NCBI GenBank assembly: GCA_902826455.1
Contig: CADEEV010000001.1
Location: forward strand, 1 to 64,000
From: an uncultured Acidobacteriota bacterium
Lineage (GTDB): Bacteria > Acidobacteriota > Vicinamibacteria > Fen-336
Direction of reading: 5' to 3'
DNA: 64,000 nucleotides
The translations under genes were made by a program, and so were the position numbers. The notes beneath the pieces were generated by a model. The model was not told where the DNA came from. It made no database searches and saw only the letters and a list, made by a program, of their open reading frames with translations. This document shows, in pieces, positions 26,605-32,894 of this stretch; the first letter of the stretch is position 1; every line of letters begins with the position of its first letter.

Positions 26605-28052
26605 GCGCCGAGCGCGGGCCGGCGCTCGTGCCACGGCGTCGACCGTTCGTAGGCCAGCGCCAGGGCGAGGAGGCGCGGCTCCGAGAACGGCGGGCCTCCG
26701 AGCAGCAACCCGATCGGCAGGCCGCCGCGCGTGAAACCGCACGGCACCGAGAGCGCCGGCCAGCCACCGACGCTGAAGGCGAAGGTGCACGAGTCCACAG
26801 CGAAGGGCTTCGTGGCCTCGCGGATCCGCTCGGGCGGCCGAGGGATCGTGGGCACCGCCACGACGTCGACACGCGCGAACGTCGCCGCCGGCGTCGCGCG
26901 ATGGCGCGCCAGGGCGCCGCGGAGACGGGTCAGCTCCTCCGGCGTCACGCCACGTCCCTCGAGGATCGACTCGCGCGTGCGGGCGTCGTAGAGCTCCGGG
27001 TGGGCGGCCAGGGTCGCCGCGTGGCGGCCCCAGGTCTCAGCGGCGATGAGGAGGCCGAGCTCGTTGGGCGACGGCAGCGTCTCGGCATGCACCTCGGCCA
27101 CGAGGCTGCGCAGCACGTCCACGGCGGCATCGAAGGCGGCCTGCACCTCTGGATCAGCGGTCGTCTCGCACAGATCGCGGATCGGCAGCGTGCCCACGCG
27201 CAGGCGCGACACGTCGGCGGGCCGGTCGGGATCGAATTCACGTGCGATCGGATGGTCCGTGAGGGCGCGGAAGAGACGCGCCGTGTCCGAGACGGTCCGG
27301 CACATCGGCCCCGCGTGGTCGAACTCCTCGGACAGGAGAACGACGCCCTCGGTGCTGACGACGCCGAAGGTCGGCTTCAGGCCAACGATGCCGCAGGCCG
27401 AGGCGGGCACCCGGATCGAGCCGCCCGTGTCGGTTCCGACCGCGCCGAGGCAGAACCCTGCGGCGACGGCCGCTCCGCTGCCGCCCGACGAACCCCCGGG
27501 AGTGCGCTCGAGGTCCCAGGGGTTGTGGACGGCGCCGAAGTGGCTGATCGCCGAGGTCGTTCCGAGTGCGAGCTCGTGCATGTTGAGCTTGCCGACCAGG
27601 ACGGCGCCGGCCTCGCGGAGGTGCGTCACGAGAGGCGCGTCGCGCGCGGGGACACGATCGGCGAACACCGCGGACGCGGCGGTGGTGCGCACGCCCGCCG
27701 TGTCGACGTTGTCCTTGATCCCGATCGGGATGCCGTGGAGCGCCCCGCGCGAGCGGCCGTGGGCGAGCTCGTCCTCCGCACGGCGCGCGTCGGCGAGGGC
27801 CTGCTCCGCCGTGACCGTGACGAAGGCGTTGACGCGCCCGTCGAGGCGCGTGATGCGCTCGAGACAGTGGCGCGTCAGGTCGACGGGGGAGAGCTTCCGG
27901 GCGGCGATCGCCGCGGCCGCGGCCGTGAGGTCGAGGGCGTCGAGGGACGTGGGGGAAGGGGCGCCCGCCGCGCGACGCGTCCACCCGAGGCCCGTGAGGG
28001 CGCCGAGGCCGAGGCGCGCGGCGAAGGCGCGACGGGAGAGACGCGGGCGCAC
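26601..28052 (-). CDS. Exported amidase (amidase-signature family)
   Basis: The 483-residue enzyme begins with a probable Tat signal (L-S-R-R-A-F-A-A-R followed by a hydrophobic stretch and A-A-G-A) and carries a complete amidase-signature domain with its Ser-cisSer-Lys triad: K113 in G-I-K-D-N-V-D, the G-G-S-S-G-G loop at 186-191 and S212 in G-T-D-T-G-G-S-I-R-V-P-A. It hydrolyses amides; substrate unknown. It is not GatA, because there is a signal sequence and no gatB/gatC near. GTG start with the Tat motif immediately after. Divergent from the tRNA gene 47 bases away. Confidence 0.8.
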   Translation of the reverse strand: MRPRLSRRAFAARLGLGALTGLGWTRRAAGAPSPTSLDALDLTAAAAAIAARKLSPVDLTRHCLERITRLDGRVNAFVTVTAEQALADARRAEDELAHGRSRGALHGIPIGIKDNVDTAGVRTTAASAVFADRVPARDAPLVTHLREAGAVLVGKLNMHELALGTTSAISHFGAVHNPWDLERTPGGSSGGSGAAVAAGFCLGAVGTDTGGSIRVPASACGIVGLKPTFGVVSTEGVVLLSEEFDHAGPMCRTVSDTARLFRALTDHPIAREFDPDRPADVSRLRVGTLPIRDLCETTADPEVQAAFDAAVDVLRSLVAEVHAETLPSPNELGLLIAAETWGRHAATLAAHPELYDARTRESILEGRGVTPEELTRLRGALARHRATPAATFARVDVVAVPTIPRPPERIREATKPFAVDSCTFAFSVGGWPALSVPCGFTRGGLPIGLLLGGPPFSEPRLLALALAYERSTPWHERRPALGA

Positions 28053-28099
28053 GACACGATCATATGGCGCCCGTGCCCGAAGGTTGCTACCCTTTGCAC
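28053..28099 (+). promoter_or_regulatory. Short gap upstream of the tRNA gene
   Basis: A 47-base gap that must hold the tRNA promoter. TACCCT at 28088-28093 is a possible -10 about 7 bases before the mature 5' end; no good -35 is seen. Confidence 0.25.
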
Positions 28100-28173
28100 G
28101 GGCCTGTAGTTCAGATGGTCAGAACAGCCGGCTCATAACCGGACAGTCGAAGGTTCGAGTCCTTCCAGGCCCA
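28100..28173 (+). tRNA. tRNA with CAU anticodon, probably tRNA-Ile2 (lysidine type)
   Basis: A 74-base cloverleaf: acceptor GGGCCTG paired with CAGGCCC, D stem GTTC/GAAC, anticodon loop CTCATAA (anticodon CAT), T stem GAAGG/CCTTC with loop TTCGAGT, discriminator A; CCA is not encoded. The anticodon stem has four pairs plus a G-A mismatch at 27-43. It is not an initiator tRNA, since the acceptor begins with a normal G-C pair and the anticodon stem lacks three G-C pairs in a row. The G-G-R-C-C-T acceptor start and C-G-G-C-T-C-A-T-A-A-C-C-G context resemble tRNA-Ile2 of other bacteria more than elongator tRNA-Met, but elongator Met is possible. Confidence 0.85.
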
Positions 28174-29007
28174 CTAGCGCTCGACGCGCGCGAACACTCC
28201 GCCCGAGACCCATTCCCGGAACCAGCCGAACAACGACTCGGCCGAAGGCGCGCGCTTCCCACGTTTGCCGGCGGCCTCGATCGCCGCGCCCAGGGTCAGG
28301 CCTGCCGCGAGATCGGTGAGCAGCGCGTAGGCTTCGCGGGTGAGGGAGAGGCGCCAGACCTTGAAGTCGCGCCGGTAGATGGCGACCCACTCGCCCTTCA
28401 GCCGTGCCTTCGGGTGGTCGTGATCGTCTTCGCGGACCGTCTGGAGATAGGCGTTCACCGGGTAGCGGAACGCCAGCAGCCGGAAGGCCGGGATCGTGCG
28501 CAGTCGGGCGTTCTCCCAGGCGTCGGGCGGCACTGCCGCGATCTGCGCCTCGCTCAGCGGCGGCACCTCCTCCGCGTCGAAGACCTGCGCCATCGCGCAC
28601 TCGAGCCGCGCGAGGTCGTGGCAGAAGTCGCGCCGCTTCAGATCCGCGGCGCGTCCGACGAACTCCGGCAGGTGGTCGCCGAGCCGGTTGAGGCTGTAGC
28701 TGCGCGAGGGATGGGCCTGCACGTAGTCGCGCACGAGGTGGAAGAAGGCGTGATCGCCGAGGAAGTGCTTGAGCGCCTCGTAGTCGTTGGCGAGGGCGTC
28801 GTGCATCCGGAGCAGGTACATCGAGTGATAGATGCCGACGCGCTCGGCGGAGGTGAGGGCTTCGGTGGGCAGGATCACGTCGCCGACCCGCTCGCGCGGA
28901 ACCTCGGCCGCAGCACCGGGGGCTGCGAGCGCCTCGTCGATCTCTCCCGGGTGCACGACCACGGCCTGCATCCAGCGCTGGAGGTTCTCGAGGCCGGGAC
29001 TGCTCAT
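28174..29007 (-). CDS. DUF2063 (HvfC/BufC-like) RiPP maturation partner
   Basis: The 277-residue protein has the DUF2063 signature in its N-terminal half, T-S-A-E-R-V-G-I-Y-H-S-M-Y-L-L-R (about 51-66), followed by L-A-N-D-Y-E-A-L-K-H-F-L-G-D and H-P-S-R-S-Y-S-L-N. In MNIO gene clusters (HvfC, BufC, TglI-like partners) this protein escorts the precursor to the iron enzyme. Its ATG overlaps the stop of the DUF692 gene (ATGA), which fits a fixed complex between the two. The stop codon directly abuts the 3' end of the tRNA gene on the other strand. The function is inferred from family and context. Confidence 0.8.
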   Translation of the reverse strand: MSSPGLENLQRWMQAVVVHPGEIDEALAAPGAAAEVPRERVGDVILPTEALTSAERVGIYHSMYLLRMHDALANDYEALKHFLGDHAFFHLVRDYVQAHPSRSYSLNRLGDHLPEFVGRAADLKRRDFCHDLARLECAMAQVFDAEEVPPLSEAQIAAVPPDAWENARLRTIPAFRLLAFRYPVNAYLQTVREDDHDHPKARLKGEWVAIYRRDFKVWRLSLTREAYALLTDLAAGLTLGAAIEAAGKRGKRAPSAESLFGWFREWVSGGVFARVER

Positions 29008-29864
29008 CGGACGGCGGCGCTCAGGGTCGCTTCCGTCGCGAGGGCGTCCCGGAACGGCTTCGCCTTCATCGCTTCGGCATGGACCACGTCGAGCTCGGGG
29101 ACGTTCTCGTCCCACTCGTAGAGCGTCGAGACGAGACCCGTGCGCGCGATCGAGCGGCGGTAGAGCTCCCACACGGGATCGACGGCGTGGTCGCTGTGGG
29201 TGTCGAGGATGTGGGTTCCCTTGTTCGTGTGGCCGGCGAGGTGGTACTGCACCACGCGGTCGGCGGGGATCGCGTCGACGTAGAGGGCCGGGTCGAAGCG
29301 ATGGTTGAACGAGCTCACGTAGACGTTGTTCACGTCGAGGAGCAGGCCGATGTCGGCGTCTTCCGCGAGGCGCGCCAGGAACTCCCACTCCGGCATCTGG
29401 GAGGCGACGAACTCGACGTAGGACGACGGGTTCTCGAGGACGAGGGGCCGCTCGAGGAAGTCCGACACGGCCCGCGCGCGCTCGACGGTGTGGCGCAGGG
29501 CCTCTTCGGTGTAGGGCATCGGCAGGAGATCGTGGGTGTTGCGGCCGAGGATGCCCGTCCAGCACAGGTGGTCGGACACCCAGCGCGCGTTCGTGCGCTT
29601 CGCGAGATCCTTCAGCTTGCCGAGATGGGTCAAGTCGATCGGGTCCTTGTTCCCGATCCCGAGGGACACGCCGTGGAGCGCCACCGGGTAGCGCTCGGCG
29701 ATCTGGTCGAGCACCCACATGGGCCGTCCGCCCGTGTCCATGAAGTTCTCGGAGAGCACCTCGAACCAGTCGATCGCGGGCTTGCGCCCGAGGATCTCGC
29801 CGAAATGGACGGTCCGAAGACCGATTCCGATGCCGAGGTCCTCGAAGCCCCAACGGTTGCTCAT
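29004..29864 (-). CDS. DUF692 multinuclear non-heme iron oxidase (MNIO), RiPP-modifying
   Basis: A 286-residue TIM-barrel protein of the DUF692/MNIO family (relatives MbnB, TglH, BufB, HvfB). Candidate metal ligands in the conserved places are H64 (A-L-H-G-V), H99 (S-D-H-L-C-W), E144 (L-E-N-P-S-S), D177 (L-L-D-V-N-N), H188, H208 and H212 (Q-Y-H-L-A-G-H), D221/H223 (D-T-H-S-D-H) and E250 (Y-E-W-D-E-N). These enzymes use two or three iron ions and O2 to rework cysteines or neighbouring backbone of a precursor peptide, for example into oxazolone-thioamide or thiooxazole groups. GGAGAG lies eight bases before the ATG. It follows the Cys-rich precursor gene across a 73-base gap with a hairpin, and is coupled to the DUF2063 gene. 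Confidence 0.9.
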   Translation of the reverse strand: MSNRWGFEDLGIGIGLRTVHFGEILGRKPAIDWFEVLSENFMDTGGRPMWVLDQIAERYPVALHGVSLGIGNKDPIDLTHLGKLKDLAKRTNARWVSDHLCWTGILGRNTHDLLPMPYTEEALRHTVERARAVSDFLERPLVLENPSSYVEFVASQMPEWEFLARLAEDADIGLLLDVNNVYVSSFNHRFDPALYVDAIPADRVVQYHLAGHTNKGTHILDTHSDHAVDPVWELYRRSIARTGLVSTLYEWDENVPELDVVHAEAMKAKPFRDALATEATLSAAVR

Positions 29865-29898
29865 GCGGCGCGCGCTCTCCAGGGTTCAGAAATGAAGA

Positions 29899-29925
29899 GG
29901 GACCACGGCGTTGAGCCGTGGTCCC
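29899..29925 (-). terminator. Hairpin between RiPP precursor and MNIO genes (partial terminator/attenuator)
   Basis: A perfect 11-bp inverted repeat, GGGACCACGGC and GCCGTGGTCCC, around a 5-base loop. It starts 12 bases after the precursor stop. On the minus strand it is followed by TCTTCATTTCT, a broken U tract, so it may act as a leaky terminator or a 3' stabiliser that keeps precursor mRNA in excess over enzyme mRNA. Confidence 0.65.
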
Positions 29926-29937
29926 GGTGAGGAGTCG

Positions 29938-30303
29938 TTACTTCTTCGGTTCCTTCTTCACGGGAACGGCGCAACCACCCTTGCCCTTGCAAGAGTTCTT
30001 GCCGGCGCAACCGTTGTCGCCGGACTTGCAGCCGCCCTGGCCCTTGCACTCGTTGTGGCCCTTGCAGTCGTGCTTCGAGGCCGTGGCGCAGCCACCCTTG
30101 CCCTTACACGAGTTCTTGCCCGCGCAGCCGCCGTCGCCCGTCTTGCAGCCGCCCGTGCCCTTGCAACCGTTGAGGCCCGCGCAGGCGTGCTTGTCGGCGC
30201 TGGCGCCCGCGGCCTTCTTCTCTTCACCGGCGAAGGCCTTGGTGCCGGCCGCCATGCCGGCCACGACCGCGCCCATGATCTTCGTGAATTCTCTACGATC
30301 CAT
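29938..30303 (-). CDS. Cys-rich Tat-exported RiPP precursor, putative metallophore (MNIO substrate)
   Basis: A 121-residue peptide. Residues 1-25 form a twin-arginine signal: D-R3-R4-E-F-T-K, a hydrophobic core at 9-20 and an A-F-A cleavage motif at 23-25. The mature part has two tandem 39-residue repeats (about 39-77 and 78-116), each holding six cysteines in C-x-G-x-N-x-C-K-G-x-G-G-C-K-x-G-D-x-G-C-A-G-K-N-S-C units. The twelve Cys (41, 47, 53, 60, 66, 72, 80, 86, 92, 99, 105, 111) are spaced 6-6-7-6-6 within each repeat. The rest is nearly all Gly, Lys, Asn, Ser. AAGGAG lies nine bases before the ATG. With the MNIO and DUF2063 genes downstream it should be a modified, exported copper- or other metal-binding peptide. 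It is not of the DUF2282 bufferin or EGKCG HvfA sequence type by eye. Confidence 0.8.
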   Translation of the reverse strand: MDRREFTKIMGAVVAGMAAGTKAFAGEEKKAAGASADKHACAGLNGCKGTGGCKTGDGGCAGKNSCKGKGGCATASKHDCKGHNECKGQGGCKSGDNGCAGKNSCKGKGGCAVPVKKEPKK

Positions 30304-30652
30304 GTTCTTCTTCTCCTTAGTGACGAACGGAAGTGACGACCAACTTCCCGCCGACCAAGGCTCCCCGAAGAAGCCGCAGAGGGCCGACGGGTGCGTCGCA
30401 GCGACACCGTGACGACACGACAACGAGGCTACGAGCGCTCCCCGTCGGGTGGATGTCGGCTACGTGAGCGTCAACGTCTCGATGGACAAGCCTATTCCAG
30501 CAAGCCCAGTGCCACTAGTAAATTCACGTCACGGGCGGGATTTGCGCAGGGCGCCTGTGCCGCAGCCCGCGCCCGGATGCCCCGAGTCGGGCAATCGCCT
30601 TGCCCCATTTCGGGCAGGCGAGGCGTGTCCCGCGATGCTAGAATTCCGACCG
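30304..30652. promoter_or_regulatory. Divergent region between the RiPP operon and the zinc-ribbon gene
   Basis: A 349-base stretch without a supported gene. It holds the sigma-54-like promoter listed separately, a strong AAGGAG ribosome site (30311-30316, minus) for the precursor, and on the plus strand TAGAAT (30639-30644, in the context TGCTAGAAT, an extended -10) eight bases before the zinc-ribbon ATG. The remaining bases show no repeat that I could recognise. Confidence 0.5.
30499..30514 (-). promoter_or_regulatory. Putative sigma-54 (-24/-12) promoter of the RiPP operon
   Basis: Read on the minus strand the sequence is TGGCAC, five bases (TGGGC), then TTGCT: an exact match to the TGGCAC-N5-TTGC(A/T) core. 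It points towards the precursor gene and would give a leader of roughly 185 bases. Ten fixed positions would be expected by chance about 0.1 times in this window on both strands, so placement here is suggestive, not proof. Confidence 0.5.
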
Positions 30653-31375
30653 ATGCACGCCGACCTCGAGAAGCTCATCCAGTTGCAGCACGCCGAGAGC
30701 GAACTCCGCCAGGTCGAGACCGAGCTCGCCGAGGTCCCCCGCCACAAGGAAGAATCGGACAAGCGCCTCAAAGAGGAGCGCTCGCGCCTCGACGGTGCCA
30801 AGGAGGGCCTCGCGGCTTGCCAGAAGACCCGGCGCCAGCTCGAATCGGAGCTGCAGGATCTCGAGACGAAGCGGTCCAAGTACAAGGGCCAGCTCATGGA
30901 CGTCAAGACCAACAAGGAATACACGGCGATGCTCCACGAGATCGAGAGCGTCGAGCGTGAGGTCCGCGGACGCGAGGACCTGATCCTGGTCGAGATGGAG
31001 AAGGCCGAGACGCTCGCCGCCGAGGTGAAGCGGGAGGAAGCGGCGTTCAAGTCGGTGGAGGAATCCTTCCGCAGCGAATCGAAGACCCTCGACGAGAAGG
31101 CGGCCGTCCTCCAGCGCAAGGCCGCGGCCCTGGGCGCCGATCGCGATGCCGTGGCCGCCACCGTCTCGCCCGAGGCCCTCGAGTTGTTCCACCGGATCGC
31201 GAAGAAGCGCGGCTCCGCCGTGGCCGAGGTGAAGGACTCCACCTGCCAGCTCTGCCACCTGAAGCTGCGCCTGCAGATGTTCGTGGAGCTGCGCCACAAC
31301 GAGGCGATCATCCAGTGCCCGTCGTGCAGCCGCATCCTCTACTACGAGCCGACCCCGACACTCGTCGTCCCGTGA
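30653..31375 (+). CDS. Coiled-coil C4 zinc-ribbon protein (DUF164/HP0958-like)
   Basis: The 240-residue protein is a long alpha-helical coiled coil (about 1-165, rich in Glu/Lys/Arg/Leu) ending in a C4 zinc ribbon with C198-x-x-C201 and C222-x-x-C225 (C-Q-L-C and C-P-S-C). This is the layout of the DUF164 family, whose best-known member, HP0958/FlgZ, handles flagellar sigma-54 and mRNA; in non-flagellated bacteria the role is unknown. The ATG at 30653 lies eight bases after an extended -10 (TGCTAGAAT), so the transcript has a very short leader or none; a longer in-frame start would lie upstream of the promoter. Coupled by GTGA to the RNase H gene. Confidence 0.8.
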   Translation: MHADLEKLIQLQHAESELRQVETELAEVPRHKEESDKRLKEERSRLDGAKEGLAACQKTRRQLESELQDLETKRSKYKGQLMDVKTNKEYTAMLHEIESVEREVRGREDLILVEMEKAETLAAEVKREEAAFKSVEESFRSESKTLDEKAAVLQRKAAALGADRDAVAATVSPEALELFHRIAKKRGSAVAEVKDSTCQLCHLKLRLQMFVELRHNEAIIQCPSCSRILYYEPTPTLVVP

Positions 31376-31800
31376 GCGCGGGCCCCGACTCCCTCCTGAT
31401 CCACATCGACGGAGCCAGCCGGGGCAACCCGGGCGAAGCTTCCTTTGGCGTCCACGTGACGCGTCCCGACGGCGCCGAGGTCGCAGGCCTCTACGGCTAT
31501 CTCGGGCGCGCGACCAACAACGTCGCCGAGTACCAGGCCCTGCTCCACGCCCTGCGCTACGCCCTCGAGCACGGCTGCCGCCGCGTCCGCGTGTTCTCCG
31601 ACTCCGAGCTGGTCGTGAAGCAGGTCGCGGGCGCCTACAAGGTGAAGCATCCCGACATGATCCCGCTGCACCGCGAGGCCACGGGCCTGCTACGGCGCTT
31701 CGAGTCGGCGAGCCTCAGTCACGTCCGGCGCGAGAAGAACCGCGAAGCCGACGCCCTCGCCAACCGCGCCCTCGACGAGAAGCAGTCGAAGCTCGACTGA
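31372..31800 (+). CDS. RNase HI family protein
   Basis: A compact 142-residue RNase H fold with all four catalytic acids: D13 (I-H-I-D-G-A-S-R-G-N-P-G), E53 (N-V-A-E-Y-Q-A-L), D77 (V-F-S-D-S-E-L-V) and D127 (R-E-K-N-R-E-A-D-A-L-A-N). It belongs to the short RnhA-like group that lacks the basic handle region of E. coli RNase HI. It should cleave RNA in RNA-DNA hybrids. GTG start overlaps the stop of the zinc-ribbon gene, the usual pairing for this family. The stop directly abuts the stop of the convergent pgeF gene. Confidence 0.9.
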   Translation: MSAGPDSLLIHIDGASRGNPGEASFGVHVTRPDGAEVAGLYGYLGRATNNVAEYQALLHALRYALEHGCRRVRVFSDSELVVKQVAGAYKVKHPDMIPLHREATGLLRRFESASLSHVRREKNREADALANRALDEKQSKLD

Positions 31801-32502
31801 CTAGGCGCCCCAGCCGACGAAGTTGATCATCCGGCCGGCGCCCCTGCCGTCGCGACGGTAGGAATGGTAGAGGTCCGGCGAGCAGTGCGTGCACTCCTCG
31901 ACGCGATGGATGTTCTCGGGGCGCAGCCCGAGCCGCGCGAGCTGCAGCGCGTTCGCGAGGGGCACGTCGAGGTGCGCCTTGCCGCGTGGCCCGGGGGCGA
32001 AGACGAGGTCCGCATCGGAGCCGAACGCCGGCCGGAGCTCGTCGCCGACCTCGTAGCAGCAGGGCCCGATCGCGGGACCGAGTCCGGCGAGGAGCTCCTC
32101 CGGAGGCGAGCCCGCGGCCACCAGGGCGAGCACGGCCTGTTCGGCGATACCCAGAGAAGTGCCACGCCAACCCGCATGGACGGCCACGGCTTGCCGGCGC
32201 TTCGGATCCACGAGCAGGATCGGCAGGCAATCGGCGGTCTCGACGCCCGCGATGTCGCCGGCGCGCCGGACCATGCCCGCGTCCGCCTCGGGGACGCCCT
32301 CCCAGGGCGCCGTCTCGACGCGTCGCCCGTGGACCTGGGTCAGGAGCAGGAGGCGGCCTTCCCCCGCGAGCGCCGCGCCGACGCGGGCGCGACTCGCGTC
32401 GCGGGTTTCGTGGCCGGCGGGGCCCGTGCGTCTTTCGAAGCCGTGGACCAGGCCTGGAATCGCGGCAAGGGCAGGAAGCGTCGCGACGCGGAGCGCGGTC
32501 AT
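31801..32502 (-). CDS. pgeF: Multicopper-type purine nucleoside phosphorylase / PgeF (YfiH, LACC1 family)
   Basis: The 233-residue protein matches the YfiH/LACC1 family, with the zinc ligands H58 (Q-V-H-G), C92 (A-D-C-L-P) and H109 (V-H-A-G-W-R-G-T), and conserved G-P-A-I-G-P-C-C-Y-E-V-G and C-T-H-C ending in G-R-M-I-N-F-V. Family members cleave purine nucleosides and some remove wrongly inserted residues from peptidoglycan precursors, which would tie it to the dcw genes further on. The ATG at 32502 is preferred to a GTG five codons upstream, because that GTG sits in the probable divergent -10 region. Confidence 0.88.
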   Translation of the reverse strand: MTALRVATLPALAAIPGLVHGFERRTGPAGHETRDASRARVGAALAGEGRLLLLTQVHGRRVETAPWEGVPEADAGMVRRAGDIAGVETADCLPILLVDPKRRQAVAVHAGWRGTSLGIAEQAVLALVAAGSPPEELLAGLGPAIGPCCYEVGDELRPAFGSDADLVFAPGPRGKAHLDVPLANALQLARLGLRPENIHRVEECTHCSPDLYHSYRRDGRGAGRMINFVGWGA

Positions 32503-32531
32503 CCCTTCATGATCCACGCTAGACTCGCGCC
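32503..32531 (+). promoter_or_regulatory. Short-leader promoter region between pgeF and the AcpS-like gene
   Basis: TAGACT at 32520-32525 lies six bases before the GTG of the AcpS-like gene; the complementary TCTAGC could serve pgeF. There is no room for a ribosome site before the GTG. Confidence 0.35.
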
Positions 32532-32894
32532 GTGCAAAGCGCCGGCGTGATCGCCCGTGCCCTCGAGGTCCTCGAGATCGCGGTCGTGGGGGAGGAGCCC
32601 GACGGCACCTTCACCGACGCCGAGCGGCGCTACGCCGCCTCGAAATCGGATCCCCAGCGGCGGCTCGCGGCGCGCCTCGCCGCCAAGCGTGCCGCGGCCC
32701 GCCTGCTGGGAGCGGACACGGCAGTATCCGAGATCGAGGTCCGGCCCGCCCGCGGTGGGCCGCCAGGCCTGGTCCTGAGCGACGCCGCAACGGCGCGGCT
32801 GCGGGCCCTGGGCGCCGAACGCGCGCTCGTGAGCCTCACGCACGGGCGCGCCCATGCCGCGGCCGTCGTCCTGTTCCTGGGGCCGGGCGCGTGA
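32532..32894 (+). CDS. AcpS-like (4'-phosphopantetheinyl transferase fold) protein lacking metal ligands
   Basis: A 120-residue protein with the landmarks of holo-ACP synthase: F-T-D-A-E-R-R-Y (27-34), R-L-A-A-R-L-A-A-K-R-A-A-A-R-L-L-G (44-60) and S-L-T-H-G-R-A-H-A-A-A-V-V (101-113). However, the N-terminal G-x-D Mg-binding aspartate is absent (A-G-V-I-A-R-A instead), and the glutamate of the A-A-K-E motif is R53. Both Mg ligands of the family are therefore missing, so it may have lost transferase activity or may belong to a divergent subgroup. GTG start six bases after a TAGACT box; its end overlaps the GH18-like gene by GTGA. Confidence 0.6.
   Translation: MQSAGVIARALEVLEIAVVGEEPDGTFTDAERRYAASKSDPQRRLAARLAAKRAAARLLGADTAVSEIEVRPARGGPPGLVLSDAATARLRALGAERALVSLTHGRAHAAAVVLFLGPGA

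Noticed and set aside
28100-28173. tRNA as initiator tRNA-fMet
   Set aside because: The acceptor has a normal first pair and the anticodon stem lacks the three G-C pairs of initiators.
28174-29853. One long 559-codon gene covering DUF692 and DUF2063 in a single frame
   Set aside because: The upstream half of that frame is not the DUF692 frame; the DUF692 protein has its own start, motifs and stop, and overlaps the DUF2063 ATG by ATGA.
30304-30652. A further small gene in the gap between the RiPP operon and the zinc-ribbon gene
   Set aside because: Frames there have no conserved motif or ribosome site and cross the two predicted promoters.
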